Below are positions 1 through 5,210 of a DNA stretch of 5,232 nt, one piece after another (position 1 is the first letter of the stretch; every line of letters starts with the position of its first letter). Position numbers and translations under genes: made by a program. The notes under the pieces were generated by a model, which saw nothing but the letters and a program-made list of their open reading frames with translations, ran no database searches and was not told the origin of the DNA. Origin of the DNA: Clostridiales bacterium (GTDB lineage Bacteria; Bacillota; Clostridia; Lachnospirales; Anaerotignaceae); NCBI GenBank assembly GCA_021202325.1, contig JAJQDF010000078.1, positions 1 through 5,232 of the forward strand. The letters are read 5' to 3'.

Positions 1-5
1 ATAAT

Positions 6-35
6 TTGTGATTGTTACTGCAGTTGTGATATAAT
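6..35 (+). promoter_or_regulatory. Sigma-A type promoter with extended -10
   Basis: A perfect TATAAT lies at 30-35 and is preceded by TG at 27-28, one base away, which makes an extended -10. An 18-bp spacer separates it from TTGTGA at 6-11, a 4-of-6 match to TTGACA. Transcription would start near 41-43, giving a leader of about 60 nt before the first gene. The spacer holds the 8-bp palindrome ACTGCAGT (17-24), and TTGTGAT occurs twice (6-12 and 24-30). The promoter call is inferred from consensus matches and position only. It is the only strong promoter I see upstream of the gene run. Confidence 0.7.
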
Positions 36-90
36 GAAACAAACGTAACCCGTTATGGGCAATTGCGCCCACACATCTAATATTTTGATT

Positions 91-96
91 GAGGAG
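91..96 (+). promoter_or_regulatory. Ribosome binding site fixing the nucleotidyltransferase start
   Basis: GAGGAG ends 6 nt before the ATG at 103. The in-frame upstream ATG at 55 has no purine-rich site before it. This supports starting the protein at 103, where the sequence MIAIILAAG begins directly with the first beta strand and nucleotide-binding loop of the family. Confidence 0.85.
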
Positions 97-102
97 TTAA
101 TA

Positions 103-837
103 ATGATAGCTATAATTTTGGCGGCAGGATATGCGACAAGACTTTATCCCTTGACCATAAACAGGCCGAAAGCGCTTTTGCCTATTAATAAAAAGCCTAT
201 AATTGACTATATTGTGGACGAAATAGAGACCATAGAAGAAGTAAAGGAAATAATCGTTATTTCAAATCATAAGTTTGCCGACTGCTTTAATGAGTGGGCT
301 GAGAATTTGGAATGCTTGAAAAAGATAGAAGTTCTGGACGACGGAACGACCACAGAGGAAACCCGCCGGGGCGCCATAGGCGATATACTTTATGCCATCG
401 AAGAAAAAAATATCGATGACGAGCTGCTTGTTATTGCCGGCGACAACTTCTTTACCTACAGCCTTAAGGATTATTTCGGCTACTATAGGCTCAAGGACAG
501 GGACTGCGTATGTGTTAAGAAATTTGATAACAGGGAAATGCTTAAGCAGTTCGGTGTGGCGCTTCTGGATGAGGACGGACGGGTGCTGGACATTGAGGAA
601 AAGCCCGAAAATCCCAAGAGCAATACGGCGGTATATGCGACCTATATGTATAAGAGAGACACCGTACCCATGTTCAGGCAATACATTGACGAGGGCAACA
701 AGCCCGATGCGCCGGGATATTTTGCCGAATGGCTCTACAAGAGGAAGGAAGTATATGCCTATACATTTGACGGAGAGTGCTACGATATAGGAACGCCGGA
801 GAGCTATAGGAGCGTTTGCGAGGAGTACGAGAAATAA
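103..837 (+). CDS. Nucleotidyltransferase family protein (sugar-1-phosphate or LicC-like)
   Basis: This 244-residue protein belongs to the NTP_transferase fold, whose members join a nucleoside triphosphate to a phosphorylated sugar or to phosphocholine, releasing pyrophosphate. The signature LAAGYATRLYPLT sits at residues 6-18, with the expected lysine at K23 in RPKALLP. GDN (113-115) carries a metal-binding aspartate, EEKP is at 165-168, and DIGTP (228-232) carries the second acidic position. The protein is a bare catalytic domain: there is no C-terminal left-handed beta-helix as in GlmU or GlgC, and no signal peptide or membrane segment, so it should be cytosolic. I chose the ATG at 103 over the one at 55 because of GAGGAG at 91-96 and because family members begin just before the AAG loop. 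The substrate cannot be told from sequence: no rml, lic or capsule genes are adjacent. It is the promoter-proximal gene, 68 nt before prmA, so it may be co-transcribed with the modification genes. Fold very likely, substrate unknown. Confidence 0.88.
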   Translation: MIAIILAAGYATRLYPLTINRPKALLPINKKPIIDYIVDEIETIEEVKEIIVISNHKFADCFNEWAENLECLKKIEVLDDGTTTEETRRGAIGDILYAIEEKNIDDELLVIAGDNFFTYSLKDYFGYYRLKDRDCVCVKKFDNREMLKQFGVALLDEDGRVLDIEEKPENPKSNTAVYATYMYKRDTVPMFRQYIDEGNKPDAPGYFAEWLYKRKEVYAYTFDGECYDIGTPESYRSVCEEYEK

Positions 838-855
838 GCGGAACTGTTGGAAATA

Positions 856-883
856 GAGGGAATGTCGATTCTGATGTTCCCTT
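856..883 (+). other. Intergenic hairpin, possible weak terminator or attenuator
   Basis: In the 68-nt gap before prmA, 856-867 can pair with 872-883 around a 4-nt loop (ATTC). The result is 12 consecutive pairs, four of them G-U; the core is AGGGAA (857-862) with TTCCCT (877-882). It is followed by a short T-rich stretch (TTATTTA), not a clear run of T. It could reduce read-through into prmA or shape mRNA stability. A functional terminator is doubtful because of the wobble pairs and the weak tail. Confidence 0.35.
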
Positions 884-895
884 ATTTAGTGCTAT

Positions 896-900
896 GGAGG
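896..900 (+). promoter_or_regulatory. Ribosome binding site fixing the prmA start
   Basis: GGAGG lies 5 nt before the ATG at 906. The open frame extends upstream to an ATG at 816 inside the preceding gene and contains another ATG at 894, but the second overlaps this site itself and the first has no family-like sequence after it. The start at 906 is therefore preferred. Confidence 0.85.
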
Positions 901-905
901 ATAAT

Positions 906-1898
906 ATGAGCGAAAACGAGAGCAATTGGATTGAAATATTTATTGAAACCGAAAGGGAGGGCTTCGAGCCCGTCAGCGGCATTATATATCAGTGCGGCAT
1001 AAACGGAGTAATGATAGAGGACAGCGAGGATTTTACAGAGTTTCTCGAAAATCCGGCCAGGGACTGGGACTATATCGAGGACGAACTTGTGGAGGAAAAG
1101 ACAAAGGCTAAAAACGGCGTTACATTCTTTGTAAGGGATAACGCCAACGGCATAGAAACACTGAATATAGTAAAGGAAATGCTGAAATCTGCCAAGGAAA
1201 ACGAACCTGAGATAAACTTCGGAAGCCTTGAAATGACCGTAAAGAACATAAAGGAGGACGACTGGGCAAACAACTGGAAGAAATATTTCAAGCCCTTTGC
1301 CATAGGCGATAAAATTGTGATACGTCCTTCCTGGGAGGAATACGAGGACGACGGCACAAAGAAAATACTGAAAATAGATCCCGGCCATGTTTTCGGAACG
1401 GGAACCCACGAAACAACTCAGCTTTGCATTGAGTTCATAGAGGAATATATGAAGGAGGGGGACAACATCCTTGACATAGGCTGCGGCAGCGGAATATTAT
1501 CCATTGCTTCGCTGATACTTGGCGCCTGCCATGCCGATGCCGTTGACATAGATCCCAACGCCATAGATATAGCCTATACCAATGCAGGAATGAATGACGT
1601 CGGAAAGGATGTATACACCGTTGTCAGCGGAAACATATTGACCGACGAAAATCTGGATGAGGCCTACAGCGGCAAAAAATATGATGTTGTGGAGGCCAAC
1701 ATTGTGGCCGATGTTATTATTGCACTTACCGATAAGGTGCCGAACTATATTAAGGACGGCGGAATATTCATATCTTCGGGAATAATTGCGGAAAGACTGG
1801 ACGATGTGCTTTCTGCGCTTAAATCCCATAGCTTTGAGGTGCTTGACATAAAGAGAAAAAAGGGCTGGGCGGCCGTTGCCTCCAGATATAACGGGTGA
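906..1898 (+). CDS. prmA: Ribosomal protein L11 methyltransferase PrmA
   Basis: PrmA transfers methyl groups from S-adenosylmethionine to ribosomal protein L11. The 330-residue protein has an N-terminal substrate-recognition region (about 1-115), a linker, and a C-terminal Rossmann methyltransferase domain. Family marks seen are a DW-x3-WKKYFKP block (119-130), DPGHVFGTGTHETT (158-171), SAM motif I ILDIGCGSGIL (188-198), the acidic motif DIDP (214-217), EANIVAD (263-269) and DGGIFISSGII (284-294). Near the end, WAAVASRY (321-328) fits the closing strand. It is longer than the E. coli protein (about 293), mostly through an acidic insertion around 40-66, which I recall as common in clostridial PrmA. 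The start at 906 is set by GGAGG at 896-900; the longer reading from 816 would overlap the upstream gene. It is followed 5 nt later by rsmE, pairing two ribosome methylases. No defect is seen in the key motifs. Confidence 0.95.
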   Translation: MSENESNWIEIFIETEREGFEPVSGIIYQCGINGVMIEDSEDFTEFLENPARDWDYIEDELVEEKTKAKNGVTFFVRDNANGIETLNIVKEMLKSAKENEPEINFGSLEMTVKNIKEDDWANNWKKYFKPFAIGDKIVIRPSWEEYEDDGTKKILKIDPGHVFGTGTHETTQLCIEFIEEYMKEGDNILDIGCGSGILSIASLILGACHADAVDIDPNAIDIAYTNAGMNDVGKDVYTVVSGNILTDENLDEAYSGKKYDVVEANIVADVIIALTDKVPNYIKDGGIFISSGIIAERLDDVLSALKSHSFEVLDIKRKKGWAAVASRYNG

Positions 1899-1900
1899 GG
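1893..1900 (+). promoter_or_regulatory. rsmE ribosome binding site overlapping the prmA stop
   Basis: GGGTGAGG (1893-1900) precedes the ATG at 1904 and contains the TGA stop of prmA (1896-1898). The in-frame GTG at 1895 lies inside this site and lacks its own upstream purine tract, so ATG 1904, giving the family-like MPRFF start, is favoured. The arrangement suggests translational coupling of prmA and rsmE. Confidence 0.75.
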
Positions 1901-1903
1901 ACT

Positions 1904-2635
1904 ATGCCGAGATTTTTTACTGAGCCGGAAAACATAAAGGACAACATTATTACACTAAGCGGCGATGATGCCGGGCATATATCGAGAGTCTTAAGAAGCA
2001 AGATAGGCGAGATCCTCACCGTCTGCGACGGCACGGGTAACGACTACGAGGCTGAGATAACTGAGATTACAGAAAAAGAAGTCAGGCTGAATATAATAAA
2101 AACAACCTTTACCGCCAGTGAACCAAGTGTTAAAATAACTCTCTATCAGGGACTGCCAAAGGGCGACAAGATGGAGACAATAATACAGAAATGCGTGGAG
2201 CTTGGCGTGACGAAAATTGTACCGGTCAATACCGAAAGATGCATAGCCAAGCTGGACAAAAACAAGGAAAAGAAAAAAACAGAACGCTGGCAGAAAATAT
2301 CCGAATCCGCCGCAAAACAGAGCGGCAGGGGAATTATACCCGAGATTGGCGGAGTGATGAGCTTTTCAGAAGCTGTGAAACAAGCTTCTGAAACAGACGG
2401 CGCAATGATTCCCTATGAGCTGGAGGAGGATAGAGGCCTGAAAGAATTTTTGGACGGCTTCAAAGGGCAGACATTGGCCATATTCATTGGGCCGGAAGGC
2501 GGTTTTTCCGCCGATGAGATAGACAGGGCTCTGAAAGCAGGCATACTGCCGGTGACTCTCGGAAAGAGAATACTGCGGACGGAAACCGCCGGAATGGCGG
2601 CCATAGCCAACATACTGTTTTATATTGATATGTGA
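1904..2635 (+). CDS. rsmE: 16S rRNA (uracil-1498-N3)-methyltransferase RsmE
   Basis: RsmE methylates N3 of U1498 in 16S rRNA, in the decoding region of the assembled 30S subunit, using SAM. The 243-residue length is typical. Residues 1-68 form the PUA-like RNA-binding domain, with HISRVLRSKIGE (25-36) as its hallmark. Residues from about 70 form the SPOUT knotted methyltransferase domain: YQGLPKGDKME (81-91), QKCVELGVTKIVP (95-107), ERW-x-KI with AAKQSGR (127-142), the SAM-site IGPEGGFS (195-202) and LGKRILRTETA (219-229). The ATG at 1904 is preferred over GTG 1895, which would add only three residues. It lies 5 nt after prmA, and its own stop is embedded in the ribosome binding site of the next gene. 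Unusually, residues 154-164 are encoded by a perfect 11-bp inverted repeat, listed separately. Confidence 0.95.
   Translation: MPRFFTEPENIKDNIITLSGDDAGHISRVLRSKIGEILTVCDGTGNDYEAEITEITEKEVRLNIIKTTFTASEPSVKITLYQGLPKGDKMETIIQKCVELGVTKIVPVNTERCIAKLDKNKEKKKTERWQKISESAAKQSGRGIIPEIGGVMSFSEAVKQASETDGAMIPYELEEDRGLKEFLDGFKGQTLAIFIGPEGGFSADEIDRALKAGILPVTLGKRILRTETAGMAAIANILFYIDM
2364..2393 (+). repeat. Perfect 11-bp inverted repeat inside rsmE
   Basis: TTTCAGAAGCT (2364-2374) is exactly complementary to AGCTTCTGAAA (2383-2393) around an 8-nt loop. It lies wholly within rsmE codons 154-164, a part of the protein between recognised motifs. No T run follows, so it is not an intrinsic terminator. The heptamer TGAAACA also occurs twice here (2376-2382 and 2389-2395). 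Role unknown: an mRNA stem-loop, a protein-binding palindrome or chance. Confidence 0.7.
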
Positions 2636-2638
2636 GGG
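2634..2638 (+). promoter_or_regulatory. nifS ribosome binding site overlapping the rsmE stop
   Basis: GAGGG (2634-2638) sits 6 nt before the ATG at 2645 and shares bases with the rsmE TGA (2633-2635). This supports the chosen start and coupling to rsmE translation. Confidence 0.75.
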
Positions 2639-2644
2639 ATAAAT

Positions 2645-3796
2645 ATGATTTATTTTGATAACGCCGCCACAACGAGAGCATTGGACGAGGTATCCGAAAA
2701 GGTGGAGCATATGCTCCTTGACAACTACGGAAACCCTTCGTCGGTCAGCATGATGGGCGTAAATGCCGAAAGGGAAATAATAGAAGCCAGAAAAGTAATG
2801 GCGGCGGCAATAAATGCCGAGCCGGATGAAATATACTATACTTCCGGCGGTACGGAAAGCGACAACTGGGCGGTTTTCGGCACAGCCATGGGCTATATCA
2901 GAAGCGGAAAGCATATGATAACAACAGCTATTGAGCATCCGGCGGTAACTATGCCTATGATGAGGCTTAAGGAGCTGGGCTGGGATATTACGATTCTCGG
3001 CGTAGACGACAAGGGATATATAAATATAGATGAACTAAAAGCCGCAGTTAGGGAGGACACCGTCCTTGTAAGCACAATACTTATAAATAACGAGATAGGC
3101 ACAATTCAAAATGCCGCAGAAATAAGCAAGGCAGTAAAGTCCGTAAATCCTCATACGCTCTACCATGTGGATGCGGTTCAGGCCTTTGGAAAATATCCTA
3201 TTAACGTCAAAAAAATGGGCATAGATATGCTTTCCATGAGCGGACACAAAATCCATGGCCCCAAGGGCATCGGCATATTTTATATGAAAAAGGGACTTAA
3301 GGTAAAGCCCTTCATATACGGCGGCGGTCACGAAAGAGGCATGAGGTCGGGAACTGAAAATACCCCGTCAATCGTAGGGCTTGCCGAAGCCGTGAAAATA
3401 GGCATAGAAGAACAGGAGAAGGCCAAGGAAAATGTCATGGCGGTAAAAAAGAGACTGGCCGAGGGCATACTTGCGGAAATTCCCAAAACCCACATAAACG
3501 GCCCGTCCATTGACGAGGCCAGCCCCTATGTGCTGAATGTCAGCTTCAACGGAGTGAGAAGCGAGGTGCTTCTCCATGCTCTGGAAGAGAAGCAGATTTA
3601 CGTTTCCGCAGGAAGCGCCTGCAACAGCAAAAAGAAGGGCGCAAGCTCCGTACTTACGGCTCTGGGGCTCTCCGATGTCAGGATAGAGGGCGCAATACGT
3701 TTCAGCTTCTGCCGGTACAACACCGTGGCGGAGGCCGACGAATGTCTGAAGGTGCTTAAGGAAAAGGTCGCATTTTTGAGAAAATATATGAGGTAG
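2645..3796 (+). CDS. nifS: Class I cysteine desulfurase (NifS/IscS/NifZ type)
   Basis: This is a pyridoxal-phosphate enzyme that removes sulfur from cysteine, giving alanine and an enzyme-bound persulfide. In its 383 residues, MIYFDNAATT opens the protein, TSGGTES (66-72) binds the cofactor phosphate, H98 (IEHPA) stacks on the ring, and D176 and Q179 (HVDAVQA) contact it. K202 in SGHKIHGPKG is the Schiff-base lysine. GGGHERGMRSGTEN covers 226-239, and SAGSACNS (321-328) holds the catalytic cysteine C326 in the longer mobile loop of class I enzymes. There is no nif or isc/suf gene nearby. The next gene, 3 nt on, is thiI, the same pairing as nifZ-thiI in Bacillus subtilis, where the desulfurase feeds ThiI for tRNA 4-thiouridine; I infer that role here. 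The symbol denotes the family, not nitrogen fixation. Its stop is in the same frame as thiI. Confidence 0.94.
   Translation: MIYFDNAATTRALDEVSEKVEHMLLDNYGNPSSVSMMGVNAEREIIEARKVMAAAINAEPDEIYYTSGGTESDNWAVFGTAMGYIRSGKHMITTAIEHPAVTMPMMRLKELGWDITILGVDDKGYINIDELKAAVREDTVLVSTILINNEIGTIQNAAEISKAVKSVNPHTLYHVDAVQAFGKYPINVKKMGIDMLSMSGHKIHGPKGIGIFYMKKGLKVKPFIYGGGHERGMRSGTENTPSIVGLAEAVKIGIEEQEKAKENVMAVKKRLAEGILAEIPKTHINGPSIDEASPYVLNVSFNGVRSEVLLHALEEKQIYVSAGSACNSKKKGASSVLTALGLSDVRIEGAIRFSFCRYNTVAEADECLKVLKEKVAFLRKYMR
3556..3593 (+). repeat. Mutually exclusive hairpin arms within nifS
   Basis: GAGAAGC (3556-3562), its complement GCTTCTC (3568-3574) and a second GAGAAGC (3587-3593) lie in line. The middle arm can pair with the left (5-nt loop) or the right (12-nt loop, plus one more flanking pair). 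They fall in codons 304-317, just before the catalytic-cysteine loop. This may be no more than codon coincidence from repeated Glu-Lys/Arg-Ser and Leu-Leu codons. Confidence 0.4.
3790..3794 (+). promoter_or_regulatory. thiI ribosome binding site overlapping the nifS end
   Basis: GAGGT (3790-3794) lies 5 nt before the ATG at 3800 and runs into the nifS TAG stop (3794-3796). A second AGGA begins at 3795 but is too close to be the main site. The overlap suggests coupled translation of the sulfur donor and acceptor. Confidence 0.65.
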
Positions 3797-3799
3797 GAT

Positions 3800-5005
3800 A
3801 TGGCAGAGGAATTCGAATACAAAGAGGGCGCCGAGGAAAAGGTGCTTATAGTGAAATACGGCGAAATTGCCGTGAGAGGCAACAACCGTAAGTTTTTTAT
3901 AGAAAGGCTTCTCAGGACAATTAGAAAAAATCTGGACGGCATGGGCGATTTCTACGTTGTTAAGGAGCAGGGACGCCTCATTCTCGAGGACAGAGGCGGA
4001 GAGATGGATTTCGATAAGGTTATCCCGAAGGTTCTGTGCATAATGGGGATAATAGGCGTTTCTCCCGGAGTCCGTGTCAAAAATCAAAGGCTGGATAACC
4101 TGAAAAAGGTCTGCGCCGACCATTTGAGAGAAGTAGGCGTTGATGACTACAGGACATTCAAGATTGAAACAAAGCGGTCCAATAAAAAATACCCCATGGA
4201 ATCCAATGCCGTTTCGGCGGCGGTGGGCGAATATATACTGGATGAATTCCCGTCCCTTACTGTAGATGTACACGAGCCGGATATTACGGTCTATATCGAG
4301 CTTAGAAACGATGCCTATGTCTATTCCAGGCTCATAAAGGGCCTTGGCGGTCTGCCGGTAGGCTCATCGGGAAAGGGCATAGTCATGCTTTCCGGCGGAA
4401 TAGACAGCCCTGTGGCCGCATTCATGATGGCAAAAAGAGGCGTAGATGTGGAGGGCGTTTATTTCAATTCGCCGCCCTACACCAGCGAAAGAGCAAAACA
4501 GAAGGTCGTTGACCTTGCCGACAGACTGACCGAGTTCACCGGCAGCTTTAAGCTCTATGTTGTGCCGTTCACAGATTTACAGCTTTACCTTTTGGAGCAC
4601 GTTCCCCACGACAAGCTGACAATATTCCTGAAAAGAGCCATGACCAGGGTGGCCTGCATCCTCGGCGAAAGGGACGGCGCCCTTGCGGTAATAACCGGCG
4701 ACAGCGTAGGTCAGGTGGCAAGCCAGACAATGCAGGGACTCCACGCCATAAGCGCCGCCGCAACAATGCCCATAATGAGACCTTTGGCCGGCTTTGATAA
4801 GCAGGAGATTGTGGACATCGCCAGACAGATCGGCACATTCGACATTTCCATAAGGCCCTACGAGGACTGCTGTACCATATTTGTGGCCAAACACCCCGAA
4901 ACAAAGCCGAAAACATCGGTCATCGAGAAGATAGAGGCCAAGCTTACCGATTTGGACAAATATATAAACGAGGCAGTGGAAAATGCAGAAATTATCGAAT
5001 TATAA
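3800..5005 (+). CDS. thiI: tRNA 4-thiouridine synthetase ThiI (no rhodanese domain)
   Basis: ThiI adenylates U8 of tRNA and inserts sulfur to form 4-thiouridine; in some bacteria it also serves thiamine thiazole synthesis. The 401 residues hold a ferredoxin-like N-terminal domain with KYGEIAVRGNNRKFF (19-33), a THUMP tRNA-binding domain (about 60-170, including FKIETKRSNKKYP at 120-132), and an ATP-pyrophosphatase domain with PP-loop SGGIDSP (198-204), TGDSVGQVASQTM (299-311) and RPLAGFDKQEI (327-337). EDCCTIF (355-361) contains C357 and C358; by rough alignment C358 corresponds to the catalytic Cys344 of E. coli ThiI. The E. coli C-terminal rhodanese domain is absent, as is usual in Firmicutes, so sulfur should pass directly from the partner desulfurase encoded 3 nt upstream. 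No thiamine genes are visible, so a tRNA role is the better guess. The final 23 nt overlap a small ORF. Confidence 0.96.
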   Translation: MAEEFEYKEGAEEKVLIVKYGEIAVRGNNRKFFIERLLRTIRKNLDGMGDFYVVKEQGRLILEDRGGEMDFDKVIPKVLCIMGIIGVSPGVRVKNQRLDNLKKVCADHLREVGVDDYRTFKIETKRSNKKYPMESNAVSAAVGEYILDEFPSLTVDVHEPDITVYIELRNDAYVYSRLIKGLGGLPVGSSGKGIVMLSGGIDSPVAAFMMAKRGVDVEGVYFNSPPYTSERAKQKVVDLADRLTEFTGSFKLYVVPFTDLQLYLLEHVPHDKLTIFLKRAMTRVACILGERDGALAVITGDSVGQVASQTMQGLHAISAAATMPIMRPLAGFDKQEIVDIARQIGTFDISIRPYEDCCTIFVAKHPETKPKTSVIEKIEAKLTDLDKYINEAVENAEIIEL

Positions 5006-5129
5006 CAACAACATCGAAGCAATGCTCGATGAAGCCGACAGACAGGCGGAAAGCACAACAGAGAGGTTATCCCACGAAGAAGTATTTGAGAAGGTGAGGG
5101 AAGCCCTCAAAAAGAATAAAAGTTTGTAA
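4983..5129 (+). CDS. Small hypothetical protein, antitoxin-tail-like (48 aa)
   Basis: The frame starts at ATG 4983, inside the last codons of thiI (23-nt overlap, different frame), and runs 48 codons to TAA at 5127-5129. GAGG at 4970-4973 lies 9 nt before the start. The product begins MQKLSNYNNN and is then almost entirely charged and predicted helical: IEAMLDEADRQAESTTERL (11-29) followed by SHEEVFEKVREALKKNK (30-46). The EADRQAEST...SHEEVFEKVR pattern resembles, from memory, the C-terminal tail of RelB/Phd-class antitoxins that wraps the toxin, but no N-terminal DNA-binding domain and no toxin gene is present. There is no signal peptide, cysteine or membrane segment. It is the last gene before the terminator, so it would be made from the modification operon. 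It could be an antitoxin remnant, a stand-alone small protein or a helical adaptor; the coding call itself is moderate because the sequence is short. Confidence 0.62.
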   Translation: MQKLSNYNNNIEAMLDEADRQAESTTERLSHEEVFEKVREALKKNKSL

Positions 5130-5172
5130 AAGTGGATGTTTTCAAACTTAAATTGCAATATTATTAAAAACA

Positions 5173-5203
5173 GCAACCGGATTAAATACCGGTTGTATTT
5201 TTT
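5173..5203 (+). terminator. Intrinsic terminator closing the operon
   Basis: CAACCGG (5174-5180) pairs perfectly with CCGGTTG (5189-5195) around an 8-nt loop; a G-U pair extends it by one. TATTTTTT follows directly on the + strand. A run of five A at 5166-5170, three bases before the stem, gives a T tract on the opposite strand, so it may also stop transcription from the right. It lies 44 nt after the small ORF. Confidence 0.88.
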
Positions 5204-5210
5204 ATGGAAA

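Noticed and set aside
55..102. Upstream in-frame ATG (55) as the nucleotidyltransferase start, adding 16 residues
   Set aside because: There is no ribosome site before it, it lies in a short hairpin close to the likely transcription start, and the added residues do not look like the family; ATG 103 has GAGGAG at ideal spacing.
847..875. Possible internal promoter before prmA (TTGGAA, 17-bp spacer, TCTGAT)
   Set aside because: Each element matches only 4 of 6 consensus bases and there is no extended -10; this level of match is common by chance.
816..905. Longer prmA frame starting at 816
   Set aside because: It would overlap the previous gene by 22 nt, cross the intergenic hairpin and add 30 residues unlike PrmA; GGAGG at 896-900 supports 906.
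1895..1903. GTG start for rsmE overlapping the prmA stop by 4 nt
   Set aside because: It lies within the ribosome site of the ATG at 1904 and has no purine tract of its own; MPRFF is the family-like N-terminus.
3368..4273. 301-codon open frame on the minus strand across the nifS-thiI junction, and other long antisense frames
   Set aside because: It is opposite well-conserved genes, shows no recognisable domain, and arises because nifS and thiI share a frame in which TTA, CTA and TCA codons are rare.
5137..5164. Possible -10 (TATTAT at 5159-5164) in the AT-rich stretch before the terminator
   Set aside because: No acceptable -35 lies at the right distance, and a transcript starting there would meet the terminator at once.
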